DNA of 10,044 nt from Thiodiazotropha sp050305975 (GCA_050305975.1 JBNLGI010000234.1:1-10044), one strand, 5' to 3'; counted from the first letter of the stretch, positions 1 through 7,740 are shown. Notes: a model not told the origin generated them from the letters alone. Numbers and translations: made by a program.

Positions 1-24
1 CTACAACTATTTCACAAGGTACCG

Positions 25-1431
25 GTGCCGATTGCCATCAAGTGGACCATCTATATCGGCGCGCTCATCACGCTGGTCATGGGTGTTTTAGGCTGGTTTC
101 TGATCGCCCAGCAGAACAGCTTTCATATGCGTGAAGTACGAGGGTTCGGTGAGATTCTGGTGGAGCAGCTGGCTCACTCCTCCAGCGAGCCCCTGCTCGC
201 CGACGATCAGTTCAACCTGCAGGGACTGGTCAGCCGTCAGACCCAGAATCACAACGTGGTCGGTGCCGCCATCATCCCCACCGACAAGCCCTGGGTGACC
301 TCCGGCAACGTCCCCAGTGTCCTGCCGGAAGAGCTTCTGGATGAGCCGATGATCTGGTCCTGGCGGGATGGGCAGAACCAGCGCCACCCGGTCATCACCT
401 TCTTCAGCCCCATCACCTTCCGCGACGTGGTCGCCGGCCATGCCCTGATCACCCTCGACCGGGAGTACCTCGACCGGGATCAGCAACGCACCATCGGTGT
501 CATCAGCTACGCCACCTTCGGTATGATCCTGATTGCCGCCCTCCTCTCCTATGCCCTGAGCAAACGACTCAGCCGCCCGATCACCCTGTTGGCGCAGGCC
601 GGCCGCGAGGCGGAGCCGGGGGCGTTGGTCAGCCCGCTGGATATGGATCGTCAGGATGAGATCGGTCAGGTCTATGCCCATTTCGACCGCATGACCGCCG
701 GGATGCTGGAGAAACGCCAGGTCGAGGAGGCGCTTTCGCGCTATGTCTCACCGGTGGTGGCGGAGAAGATCCTCTCCAACCTGTCGCAACCGCGCCTCGC
801 CAACCAGGAGATGGAGGGTAGCGTGCTGTTCTGTGATATTGTCGGCTTTACCCAGTTGTCCGAGGATCTGCCGGCCGACGAGGTGGCCGACCTGCTGAAC
901 CTCTATCTGGGCGCCATCGCCGACGCCGCCCACCGCTGCCGCGGGGTGGTGGACAAGTTCATCGGCGACAGCGCCATGATCCTGTTCGGCGTGCCCGAGT
1001 CGGACAACCAGCACGGCATGCAGGCGATCCGTTGCGCCTGGCTGATCCAGGCCATGGTCAGACACATCAACAAACAACGCCGGCAACAGGGCAAGGAGCC
1101 GATCATGCTCCGCATCGGTATCAACAGCGGTCAAATGCTGGCAGGCAACATCGGCATTCCCGACCGCCTGGAGTACACCGTGGTGGGCGACACGGTCAAC
1201 CTGGCATCGCGACTCTGTGGCGCGGCGCCTGCGGATGGCATCATGTTGAGCGACACCACAGCGGCCTTCCCTGGCGTCGAGGCCATGGTGGAGCTGCATC
1301 GGCAGCCGGCATTGAAAATCCGCGGCAGAAGAAATCTGGTGAATCCATCGATTGTGGGAACACCTTCACGAGAATTCGGTCAATGGTTGATGCGCACCAT
1401 GTCCCACATACTGCAAACGAAAGCTGAATGA
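25..1431 (+). CDS. Membrane-bound class III adenylate/guanylate cyclase with periplasmic sensor region and HAMP linker
   Basis: The product should make a cyclic nucleotide (probably cAMP) from NTP at the inner membrane in response to an envelope signal. Visible order: TM1 about residues 8-28, an extracytoplasmic region about 29-156, TM2 about 157-177, a HAMP-like linker about 178-231 (RLSRPITLLAQA, then DEIGQVYAHFDRM), and a class III catalytic domain about 262-440. Catalytic residues are present: metal aspartates D271 (FCDIVGFT) and D315 (DKFIGD), the purine-selecting pair K311 and T385 (EYTVVGDT), and transition-state N392 and R396 (VNLASR). K plus T is the pattern of many bacterial adenylyl cyclases of subclass IIIb. 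The start used is GTG at 25 with AAGG at 16-19, but the frame is open to the window edge, so the true start may lie a few codons upstream. Its stop overlaps the next gene by ATGA. The sensor ligand is not recognisable. Confidence 0.9.
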   Translation: MPIAIKWTIYIGALITLVMGVLGWFLIAQQNSFHMREVRGFGEILVEQLAHSSSEPLLADDQFNLQGLVSRQTQNHNVVGAAIIPTDKPWVTSGNVPSVLPEELLDEPMIWSWRDGQNQRHPVITFFSPITFRDVVAGHALITLDREYLDRDQQRTIGVISYATFGMILIAALLSYALSKRLSRPITLLAQAGREAEPGALVSPLDMDRQDEIGQVYAHFDRMTAGMLEKRQVEEALSRYVSPVVAEKILSNLSQPRLANQEMEGSVLFCDIVGFTQLSEDLPADEVADLLNLYLGAIADAAHRCRGVVDKFIGDSAMILFGVPESDNQHGMQAIRCAWLIQAMVRHINKQRRQQGKEPIMLRIGINSGQMLAGNIGIPDRLEYTVVGDTVNLASRLCGAAPADGIMLSDTTAAFPGVEAMVELHRQPALKIRGRRNLVNPSIVGTPSREFGQWLMRTMSHILQTKAE

Positions 1432-2378
1432 TCCTCCACTTGATGCAATCGGCCCTGCTGCTCGCGCTGCTGGTCCTCCTTTCAGGCTGCCAGCTGATTC
1501 CGGTGAAACAAGCCCCCTCGGCTACAGCCAATCCCAACAGCATCGAAACCGCCCGTCAGCTGGAGGCCAAGGGGCGCTACGGACAGGCCATCGAAGTCCT
1601 GGAAGTCGCCATCGAGCGCGACGGCAAGGCAGACAGCTACACGACAGCCCTGCGCGAAATCCGCCTGCAGCAGACCATCGTGGAGCAGGAACTGCTGGAC
1701 CAGTTGCTGATCAGCCGGACCTCGGCGCTGAAGAACCAGATTCCGATTCTGGTCCAGTTGATCCGCTCCAATCCGGGCCAGCAAAGTTACAACCGTCAGC
1801 TGGAAGTGTCCCGTCAGCAGCTGCAGGAGCTGCGGCAAGACCTGTCCGAGTGCGGCTGGCGCCATTTCAAGAAGAACGACGCCCTGGCCAAGGATTGCCT
1901 CACCCTGGCCCTTTCGCTGGAGCAGAACGAGCAGGATGAGCGTCTGATGGCCTATCTGGTGGATGAACACCAGGAGAACCTCAAAAAGACCCAGACAGTT
2001 GAACGGGCCAAACGTGAGATGGCCTGGAAACACCGCAACAAACAGCGTCTGGACGAGGCGCAGCATCTGTCCGAAACGGGACAACTCACCGAGGCACGGC
2101 GGGTGCTGAAAATGGTGCTGAAGGAGGACCCGCGAAACGATACCGCGAAGAGACTGCTGCGCGACGTGGAGACCCGACTCCAGAACTACATCGAGAATCT
2201 GCTGGCTGCCGGCGACCGTCTCTATCGGGAGGGGGAGATCGAGGGCGCGAAGGCCACCTGGCGCGCCGCGCTCTCGCTCGATCCACAGGATCCCCGGGCC
2301 CGGGAGAAGATCGAACGCGCCCAGCGGGTGCTCGACAATCTGGAGAATCTGCGCAAATCGGAGCCCCAGCGCCCCTGA
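1428..2378 (+). CDS. TPR-like outer-membrane lipoprotein
   Basis: A 316-residue predicted lipoprotein. The N-terminus has a hydrophobic stretch (residues 9-18) and a lipobox LLSGC with lipidated Cys at 21. Residue +2 is Gln rather than Asp, which predicts outer-membrane sorting. The mature part is almost all helix, with TPR-like units at about 38-71 (GRYGQAIEVLEVAIERD), 142-166, 208-241 (GQLTEARRVLKMVLKEDP) and 256-289 (GEIEGAKATWRAALSLDP), and charged coiled-coil-like helices between them. TPR proteins of this type are protein-interaction scaffolds. The start codon overlaps the cyclase stop (ATGA at 1428-1431), so the two are probably translationally coupled. Met6 (1443) is an alternative start and keeps a shorter signal peptide. 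The partner is unknown; a role in signalling to the cyclase or in envelope assembly is inference. There is no convincing terminator after the gene. Confidence 0.82.
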   Translation: MILHLMQSALLLALLVLLSGCQLIPVKQAPSATANPNSIETARQLEAKGRYGQAIEVLEVAIERDGKADSYTTALREIRLQQTIVEQELLDQLLISRTSALKNQIPILVQLIRSNPGQQSYNRQLEVSRQQLQELRQDLSECGWRHFKKNDALAKDCLTLALSLEQNEQDERLMAYLVDEHQENLKKTQTVERAKREMAWKHRNKQRLDEAQHLSETGQLTEARRVLKMVLKEDPRNDTAKRLLRDVETRLQNYIENLLAAGDRLYREGEIEGAKATWRAALSLDPQDPRAREKIERAQRVLDNLENLRKSEPQRP

Positions 2379-2430
2379 GGCAAGCTGCACGCCGCCTAAT
2401 TTGTCGTAGATCAGTAAAATCCCTAGCTAA

Positions 2431-2462
2431 TTACTGTCCATCCCCCCGCAATTCGTTATAAT
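2431..2462 (+). promoter_or_regulatory. Candidate sigma-70 promoter for the DUF3943 gene
   Basis: A perfect TATAAT lies at 2457-2462, followed by a C-rich start region, in the 251-bp gap between the lipoprotein and DUF3943 genes. The -35 is poor: TTACTG at 2431-2436 leaves a 20-bp spacer, and TGTCCA at 2435-2440 leaves 16 bp. The transcript would carry a leader of about 160 nt. The call rests mostly on the -10 match and position. Confidence 0.4.
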
Positions 2463-2596
2463 CCCCCGCTGCAATCTCGCCGTCCGGGCTCATGCGCGCC
2501 ATGAACCGCCATACTCCGACGGTCAACCGAAGGCTTCCTCCGGTGCCGTGAATGGGGAGAACGGTGATAAATCAATAGCAAGTGTGATTATCAGCG

Positions 2597-2629
2597 ATGA
2601 TGAAAGCTAGTCTGGTCGTGGTCCTCTGA
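2597..2629 (+). CDS. Possible 10-codon leader ORF abutting the DUF3943 start
   Basis: The reading frame encodes MMKASLVVVL and ends in TGA at 2627-2629, immediately followed in the same frame by the ATG of the DUF3943 gene. No Shine-Dalgarno is visible for either start. The peptide looks like the beginning of a signal sequence. It may be a leader that delivers ribosomes by termination-reinitiation, an old N-terminus cut by a stop codon, or chance. Confidence 0.22.
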   Translation: MMKASLVVVL

Positions 2630-3529
2630 ATGAAGCGGTTGCTGCTAACCCTGGTTACCCTGTTTTCCACGCAGTTCGCCTACGCCCAGGAGTGGCTCGC
2701 TCACAGCCCCGTCTCCTTCTACGAAACCCGCGCGGACTGGCGCCTTGTGGAAGCCTCGCTCGACACCCCCGTCTTCAATCTCGAGAACGACAGCCTGGGC
2801 GAACCTTTCGACGGGCCACCGGAGCGCCCCTACGGTTTCGGCCGCGAACTCGATGACCAGAGCCCGGCGGATTTCGACGGCCTGACCCGGGACACGGCCT
2901 ACTTCTTCGGCTACCAGTTCATTATCGTGGGCATCCTCTATGTGCTTCCGGAGAGCGTCTCGGCCTGGACCGACGCGCAGAAAGAGGAGTACACCTTCGA
3001 GAAGTGGAAGCACAACATCACCCATCCCCGCTGGGATCCGGACAAGTGGTACATCAACTATATTCTGCACCCCTACTGGGGGCTGACCTACTACACCCGC
3101 GGCCGGGAGCGTGGACTCACCGAGACGGGCTCCTTCTGGTACTCCTTCACCCTCTCCTGCGTCTACGAGTTCGGTCTCGAGGCCCTGTTCGAACCGGTCT
3201 CGATCCAGGATGTGATCTTCACCCCGGCCCTTGGCTCACTGCTGGGCTGGTACGTGGAGGACTACCGGCGCGAGATCAAGAGCCAGTCGGAATTCAGCGG
3301 CTGGGACAAGACCGTCCTCATCGCCACCGACCCGCTCGGCTCCCTCAATACCATCGTCGACGGCTGGTTCGGCGTGGGCGTGGAGAGTGAGATGGAGTTG
3401 CGTTCTTTCTACCGCAGCCCGGCCATCACCGAATGGGAGAGGCTGGCCCTGGACGACCCCTACGCCAGCCGCCAGAACCCGGTCGTCGCCGACTACCTGG
3501 GCGTGGAGCTGACGCTGCACTGGCGCTGA
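2630..3529 (+). CDS. Exported DUF3943 domain protein
   Basis: A 299-residue protein with a clear Sec signal peptide, n-region MKR, a hydrophobic core and likely cleavage after AYA (residue 19, before QEW). The mature N-terminal part (20-90) is acidic and low in recognisable motifs. Residues about 88-112 form a hydrophobic segment. Residues about 138-245 match the DUF3943 pattern: the WYINYILHPYWGLTYYTRGRERG block, an aromatic run around GSFWYSFTLSCVYEFGLEALFEP, and SIQDVIFTPALGSLLGW. DUF3943 proteins are envelope proteins with alternating aromatic/hydrophobic strands and no established function. The start is fixed because an in-frame TGA lies directly before this ATG. The gene is alone, after a gap, and convergent with lptG. 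Family assignment is by recalled pattern, not by search. Confidence 0.83.
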   Translation: MKRLLLTLVTLFSTQFAYAQEWLAHSPVSFYETRADWRLVEASLDTPVFNLENDSLGEPFDGPPERPYGFGRELDDQSPADFDGLTRDTAYFFGYQFIIVGILYVLPESVSAWTDAQKEEYTFEKWKHNITHPRWDPDKWYINYILHPYWGLTYYTRGRERGLTETGSFWYSFTLSCVYEFGLEALFEPVSIQDVIFTPALGSLLGWYVEDYRREIKSQSEFSGWDKTVLIATDPLGSLNTIVDGWFGVGVESEMELRSFYRSPAITEWERLALDDPYASRQNPVVADYLGVELTLHWR

Positions 3530-3562
3530 TTCGCGCTTCCGGGAACGAGTTTCAGATCTGTG

Positions 3563-3632
3563 GTTTGTTGGTGGGGCAGAGAGCTCCACACTACCGTTCA
3601 TTTCAGAGTGTAGGGTGGGGCCCTGACCCACC
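3563..3632. repeat. Degenerate pair of GGTGGGGC hairpin repeat units, outward-facing
   Basis: Two units of the same family as the 9009-9150 element lie between convergent genes. Unit one (3569-3594, with flanks GTTTGT before and CCGTTCATTT after) resembles the right end at 9127-9150, including flanks, but is degraded in the middle. Unit two (3610-3632, beginning GTAGGGTGGGGCCCTG) resembles the left end at 9009-9032 with one substitution (A for C before CCCACC). The order is right end then left end, opposite to the complete element. Unit two can fold as GGTGGG/CCCACC. No T-tract follows, so it is not a standard terminator. Confidence 0.75.
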
Positions 3633-3699
3633 GAAAGCCGCTTAGCGCCGCAAGCTGTCATATCAGCGCCTGTCGACTCCGTCCCCCGTATACCCGTTT

Positions 3700-4767
3700 C
3701 TACCCCTCCACCCGCCGAAACTTCCACAAGGCGTAACCCAGGAACAGCAGCACCGGGAACAGGGTGGCGAACAGCGCATTCAGGGAGTAGACCACCGCCA
3801 TGTAGGAGAAGGCGCGATTCAGCAGGTAGAAGACGATCCCCAGCATCGAGCCGATAAAGACGCGCTGGCCAATGCCGACGCTGCGCAGGGAGCCAAAGAC
3901 GAAGGGGATACTGAGAAACAGCATCACCAGCGTCACCAGCGGCGCCACCAGTTTGCCCCAGAAGGCCACTTCGTAGGTCTGAGCCGATTGGCCGTTCTGT
4001 TTCAGGTAGTCGATATAGCGCCACAGATCCCAGGCTGCCAGCATGTGGGGTTTGACCGTCACCACATCGAGCACGGAGGGTTTGAGTCGGGTCGGCCAGG
4101 GCAGTCGTTCGATCACCTTCACATCGACGCGGGAGGGGGAGAAGTCGCTCTGCCGCACCGCCTCCAGCACCCAACCGTCCCGCTCATAGACCGCGCGCTG
4201 CGCATGCAGGGAACGCTGCAGCCTCTGCTCCGTGTCGTACTGGAAGACCCAGACATCCGCCAGCACCCGGTTGGGCAGGATCTGCCGGATATTGATGAAG
4301 GTGTTGTCGTCCCGCGACCAGAAGCCGTAGCGGGTCTTGAGGCTGATCTGATCCGACAGTGCCCCCATCTTCATGCGCTGGGCCTCCAGTTCAGCGCGCG
4401 GCGCCAGATATTCACCCATCAGCAGAACCACCAGCAGGACCAGCAGACCCGACTTCAGGGTGGCGGCGACGATACGTCCGATGGAGACGCCCGCCGCCCG
4501 CATCGCCATCAGTTCCGAATGGCTGGCCAGCGCCCCCAGCCCGATCAGACTGCCCAGCAGGGTGGCGATCGGAAACAGTTCATAGGTGAAACGCGGCAGG
4601 GTCAGAGCGACATAGGTATAGGCCATCATCGAGGTGTAGCCGCCGCTCACATCCTCCAGTTCGGCGATCACCTCGAAAAAGCCGATCAGCACCAGCAACA
4701 GGGCCAGCACCGCCGTGATGCTGAACAACACGGCGCGTCCGATATAGCGATCCAGCAGCGAGATCAT
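3700..4767 (-). CDS. lptG: LPS export ABC transporter permease LptG
   Basis: LptG is one of two inner-membrane permeases of the LptB2FG complex, which extracts lipopolysaccharide from the inner membrane and feeds the LptC-LptA-LptD bridge. The 355-residue protein (E. coli LptG is 360) starts MISLLDRYIG, has N-terminal TM segments at about 10-33, 55-80 and 100-120, a periplasmic beta-jellyroll-type region about 125-265, and C-terminal TMs at about 272-293, 302-322 and 330-349. The SELMAMRAAGVS segment at 84-95 is the conserved cytoplasmic coupling helix that contacts LptB. The start at 4767 overlaps the lptF stop by ATGA and matches the family N-terminus; a 33-residue upstream extension of the frame lies inside lptF and is not real. 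The gene is second in an lptF-lptG operon and convergent with the DUF3943 gene. Confidence 0.96.
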   Translation of the reverse strand: MISLLDRYIGRAVLFSITAVLALLLVLIGFFEVIAELEDVSGGYTSMMAYTYVALTLPRFTYELFPIATLLGSLIGLGALASHSELMAMRAAGVSIGRIVAATLKSGLLVLLVVLLMGEYLAPRAELEAQRMKMGALSDQISLKTRYGFWSRDDNTFINIRQILPNRVLADVWVFQYDTEQRLQRSLHAQRAVYERDGWVLEAVRQSDFSPSRVDVKVIERLPWPTRLKPSVLDVVTVKPHMLAAWDLWRYIDYLKQNGQSAQTYEVAFWGKLVAPLVTLVMLFLSIPFVFGSLRSVGIGQRVFIGSMLGIVFYLLNRAFSYMAVVYSLNALFATLFPVLLFLGYALWKFRRVEG

Positions 4768-5870
4768 GCGCCCGCCTGCCTGAAACGTCGTCGCCACACC
4801 CGATACGCCGGAGTGTCCGGCACCAGCACCAGCAGTCCGATCAGAAACAGGCTCAGGTGCACCCACCAGATACCGAGCCAGCGCGCGGTGACGCCCTCGA
4901 TCATCCAGCGCTCCGCCACCCCCTGCAGACTGAGATAGAGGGTATAGAGCACGAAGGCCAGCACCAGCCGCCCGAAGGGACCCTGCCTCGGCATGGAGCG
5001 GCTCAGCGGCAGGCTCAGGAAGGCGAACACCAGCAGGCCGAAGATCTGCGCCATCCTGACCTGAAATTCGGCATGGTCCTCGATCCTGGGGGAGCTGAGC
5101 AGGTCACGGTTGGAGAGGGATTTCCGATGCTGCTGCACCACCCCCTTGTCCCGCTCCTGGATCTTCAGCGCGTAGCGATCGAACTCGCTGACCCGGTAGT
5201 CGAACTGCCCCGGCTCTCCCTCGTAGCGGTAACCGTCATCGAGGATCAGATAACGATCACCCGATACCTCGTCGATCTTCTGAAAGCCGCTGCTGGCGCT
5301 GATCAGACTCAGCACCCCCGCCCGGCGCTGCTGGATGAAGACATCGCGCATACGGCGCTCCCGATCATCGATCGAGGCCGCGTAGAGCACCAGGTCCCCC
5401 TTGCTGTACTCGTTGAAGCGACCGGCGCTGACGCCTGCCAGCTCGCTCGACTCGCCCTCCTGAGAGGCGATCAGCTCGGCGCTGGTGCGGCTGCTCCAGG
5501 GCTGCACCAGCAGCGACAGCCAGGCGGTCAGCAGGACCACCGGCAACACCACCAGCAACAGCGAGCGATAGAGGCGGAAGCCACCGACGCCGCAGGATTC
5601 GAGCGCCACCATCTCGCTGTCGCGGTACATGCGTCCCACCGCGTAGAGCACGGCGAAGAAAAAGGCGGGCGGCATCAAGCGCGAGATATAGGTGGTCATC
5701 TGCAAGCCGAGCAGCTGGAACAGCAGATTGGTGCTGAGATCGCCGGCGGCCACCTCTTTCAACAGCTTGATGAAGCTGTTGCTCAGCAGGATCAGCGCCA
5801 ATACCGCCAATATCGCCAGCAGCGCTTTCAGCACTTCCTTGAGCAGATATCGGTCGATAATGCTGATCAC
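4764..5870 (-). CDS. lptF: LPS export ABC transporter permease LptF
   Basis: LptF pairs with LptG as the membrane part of LptB2FG and passes LPS to LptC and LptA. From a GTG at 5870 the protein is 368 residues (E. coli 366) and begins with the family-typical ISIIDRYLLKEVLKALLAIL. N-terminal TMs are at about 12-32, 55-77 and 102-122, with the coupling helix DSEMVALESCGVG at about 84-96. A periplasmic domain and three C-terminal TMs follow (LVFAFLSLPLS, LVLAFVLYTLYL, VHLSLFLIGLLVLV). The start is not fully settled: no good Shine-Dalgarno precedes the GTG. An ATG 15 codons upstream (5915) would add a polar MQPQSTESEAIYHRP not expected in the family. Further upstream extension to 6041 overlaps pepA and is unlikely. 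The stop overlaps lptG by ATGA. Confidence 0.95.
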   Translation of the reverse strand: MISIIDRYLLKEVLKALLAILAVLALILLSNSFIKLLKEVAAGDLSTNLLFQLLGLQMTTYISRLMPPAFFFAVLYAVGRMYRDSEMVALESCGVGGFRLYRSLLLVVLPVVLLTAWLSLLVQPWSSRTSAELIASQEGESSELAGVSAGRFNEYSKGDLVLYAASIDDRERRMRDVFIQQRRAGVLSLISASSGFQKIDEVSGDRYLILDDGYRYEGEPGQFDYRVSEFDRYALKIQERDKGVVQQHRKSLSNRDLLSSPRIEDHAEFQVRMAQIFGLLVFAFLSLPLSRSMPRQGPFGRLVLAFVLYTLYLSLQGVAERWMIEGVTARWLGIWWVHLSLFLIGLLVLVPDTPAYRVWRRRFRQAGA

Positions 5871-6005
5871 GGGACGATGGTAAATTGCTTCGCTTTCGGT
5901 AGACTGTGGTTGCATAAATGCCTGACGGACGCTGTCGTCATGGCAGCCTGATATCCTACAGACATCGTCCGACGACCAGAACCTGTTTTTTCGACGCGAG
6001 GAGCT
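5871..6005. promoter_or_regulatory. Divergent lptF/pepA intergenic control region
   Basis: This 135-bp gap separates two divergent starts and so should contain both promoters. Boxes are weak. For pepA, TATCCT at 5952-5957 is the best -10, without a good -35. On the minus strand TAGGAT (complement of 5953-5958) is a possible -10 for lptF. The two overlap, which would make the promoters face away from a shared core. An imperfect 11-bp palindrome (TCGTC-C-GACGA, 5965-5975) and a run of six T at 5986-5991 are also present. GAGGAG at 5998-6003 is the pepA ribosome-binding site, unusually close to the ATG. Confidence 0.45.
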
Positions 6006-7508
6006 ATGGAATACAGCATCAAGACCGGTGATCCCGCCCAACTACGCACGGCCTGCCTGATTCTCGGCGTCTATTCACGCCGCCATCTCAGCCCGCTGGC
6101 CGAGCAGATCGACAAGACCAGCCAGGGCCATCTCAGCAAGCTGCTCAAACGCGGCGACATGGACGGCAACGTCGGTCAGCAACTGATGATCTACGACACC
6201 CCCGGCGTGGCCGCGGAGCGTATCCTGCTGGTCGGCCTGGGCAAGCCCCGCGAACTCACCATGAAGGTCTTCACCGGCGCCCTCGCGGCCGCCGTCAAAC
6301 AGCTCAACGAGGGTCATCCCACGGAGGCGGTCTGCGGCCTGTGCGAGGTGGAGGTCGCCGACAGGAGCCTCTACCAGGTGGTGCGCGAAGGCGTGCTCTG
6401 CGCCGAGGATGCCCTCTACGAATACACCCATACCAAGAGCGAGAACAAAAAGAACCCGCGCCCGCTGAAGCGGCTCGCTCTGATGGTCCACGACCGCCGT
6501 CAGCAGAAGGCGGCGCGCAAGGCCCTCGACCACGCGGTGGCGATCGCCAAAGGCGTGGCCCTGACCAAGGACCTGGCCAACCTGCCGGGCAACATCTGCA
6601 CCCCCGGCTATCTGGCCGACGAGGCGCGCAAGCTGGGTCACGGCAATCCCAAGCTGAAGGTCCAGATCCTGGACGAAAAACAGATGGAGAAGCTCGGCAT
6701 GGGCGCCCTGCTCTCGGTCTCCCGCGGCAGCCGCCAGCCGGCCAAGCTGATCGTCATGGAGTACAAGGGCGGCAAGTCCGGCGCCAAGCCGGTGGTGCTG
6801 GTGGGCAAGGGACTCACCTTCGACGCCGGCGGCATCTCCATCAAACCGGCCGCGGCCATGGACGAGATGAAGTACGACATGTGCGGCGGCGCTAGCGTCT
6901 TCGGCACAATCAAGGCCTGCCTGGAGATGGAACTGCCGATCAATGTGGTGGGCGTCGTGCCCTCCTCCGAGAACCTGCCCGACGGCGACGCCAACAAGCC
7001 GGGCGACATCGTCACCAGCATGTCGGGCCAGACCATCGAAGTGCTCAACACCGACGCCGAGGGGCGCCTGATCCTGTGCGACGCACTGACCTACTCGGAG
7101 CGCTTCGAGCCCGTCGCGGTGATCGACATCGCCACCCTCACCGGCGCCTGCATCGTCGCCCTCGGCGACCAGGCCTCAGGCCTGATGGCCAATAACCAGG
7201 CCCTGGCCGATGAGGTGCTCGCCGCCGGCCAGCACAGCGGCGACAGGGCCTGGCAGCTGCCTTTGTGGGACGACTACCAGGAGCAGCTCAAGAGCAACTT
7301 CGCCGACATGGCCAACATCGGCGGCAAGGGAGCCGGCACCATCACCGCCGCCTGCTTCCTCTCCCGTTACACCAAGAAGTTCAAGTGGGCCCATCTCGAC
7401 ATCGCCGGCACCGCCTGGCGCAGCGGCGGTCCCGACAAGGGCGCCACCGGCCGGCCGGTGCCGTTGCTGAGCCAGTTCCTGCTCAAGCGCTGCGGGCAGA
7501 AAGATTAA
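6006..7508 (+). CDS. pepA: Leucyl (cytosol) aminopeptidase PepA, M17 family
   Basis: PepA is a hexameric two-metal aminopeptidase that removes N-terminal residues from peptides. In E. coli it is also a DNA-binding accessory factor for XerCD recombination and for carAB control. The 500-residue product (E. coli 503) begins MEYSIKTGDPAQLRTACLIL, aligning with the E. coli start, which fixes the ATG. The N-terminal domain covers about 1-165 and the catalytic domain about 170-500. All metal and catalytic residues are visible: K268, D273 (GKGLTFDAGG), catalytic K280 (ISIKP), D291, D350, E352 and R354 in NTDAEGRL, each two residues before its E. coli counterpart. The gene is divergent from lptFG, as in many gammaproteobacteria, and precedes holC with a large inverted repeat in between. 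Nothing suggests loss of activity. Confidence 0.98.
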   Translation: MEYSIKTGDPAQLRTACLILGVYSRRHLSPLAEQIDKTSQGHLSKLLKRGDMDGNVGQQLMIYDTPGVAAERILLVGLGKPRELTMKVFTGALAAAVKQLNEGHPTEAVCGLCEVEVADRSLYQVVREGVLCAEDALYEYTHTKSENKKNPRPLKRLALMVHDRRQQKAARKALDHAVAIAKGVALTKDLANLPGNICTPGYLADEARKLGHGNPKLKVQILDEKQMEKLGMGALLSVSRGSRQPAKLIVMEYKGGKSGAKPVVLVGKGLTFDAGGISIKPAAAMDEMKYDMCGGASVFGTIKACLEMELPINVVGVVPSSENLPDGDANKPGDIVTSMSGQTIEVLNTDAEGRLILCDALTYSERFEPVAVIDIATLTGACIVALGDQASGLMANNQALADEVLAAGQHSGDRAWQLPLWDDYQEQLKSNFADMANIGGKGAGTITAACFLSRYTKKFKWAHLDIAGTAWRSGGPDKGATGRPVPLLSQFLLKRCGQKD

Positions 7509-7561
7509 GGCCATTGATCAGCCTACCGATGGCAGCTTCGAGAATCGATTCATGGTCAGAA

Positions 7562-7740
7562 AAGTTTTGAGTTATTAGTGATGAGTTTTGAGGTGAGGTG
7601 TTCGCTGCGCTCACGGGTTATGGGTTCCCCCTCTCCCTGGCCCTCTCCCCTCGCGGGAGAGGGCCAGGGAGAGGGGGTAGAAAACCCGTGAGCACAACGA
7701 ACACATCCACTCATCACTAGAAACTCAACACTCAAAACTT
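7562..7740. repeat. Long imperfect palindrome between pepA and holC
   Basis: The left arm from 7562 and the right arm ending at 7740 are inverted copies of each other. Shared blocks from the outside in are AAGTTTTGAGT, TAGTGATGAGT, and a block around GTGTTCG.TG.GCTCACGGGTT with two mismatches; indels of a few bases lie between them. The blocks converge on the perfect central stem at 7627-7677. The whole 179 bp could extrude as a cruciform or fold as one long RNA hairpin. It has no ORF. It resembles dispersed intergenic palindromic repeats of GC-rich proteobacteria; that class assignment is from general knowledge. Confidence 0.85.
7627..7677. other. Perfect 23-bp stem, 5-nt loop hairpin
   Basis: Bases 7627-7649 (CCCCCTCTCCCTGG then CCCTCTCCC) are the exact reverse complement of 7655-7677, with loop CTCGC at 7650-7654. 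The stem is strongly polypyrimidine/polypurine. It sits 119 nt after the pepA stop. No T-run follows on either strand, so it is not a canonical intrinsic terminator, although it could block a 3' exonuclease or pause polymerase. Confidence 0.95.

Noticed and set aside
1482..2390. 302-residue minus-strand ORF opposite the lipoprotein gene
   Set aside because: It is the antisense of a gene with a clear lipobox, TPR-like repeats and an ATGA overlap with its neighbour; the antisense product has no recognisable features.
2492..2551. Short ORF starting at ATG 2492 in the leader region
   Set aside because: About 19 codons, Pro- and Arg-rich, with no ribosome-binding site and no match to any pattern I know.
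2565..2593. TGATAA (2565-2570) and TTATCA (2588-2593) inverted hexamers upstream of the DUF3943 gene, with TGTGA at 2583-2587 as a possible CRP half-site
   Set aside because: Six-base arms 17 bp apart are expected by chance, and the TGTGA has no partner TCACA at CRP spacing; too weak to call an operator despite the nearby cyclase.
3236..4174. 312-residue minus-strand ORF spanning the DUF3943 gene end, the repeat gap and part of lptG
   Set aside because: It is out of frame with lptG, crosses an intergenic repeat and has low-complexity composition.
4857..5951. 364-residue plus-strand ORF opposite lptF, and the similar 3988-4938 ORF opposite lptG
   Set aside because: Rich in His, Gln and Arg with no domain or ribosome-binding site, as expected for the antisense frame of a GC-rich gene; lptF and lptG are certain on the other strand.
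7627..7677. Strong hairpin after pepA as an intrinsic terminator
   Set aside because: No T-run follows on either strand; the hairpin is part of a larger palindrome, so it is recorded as a repeat instead.
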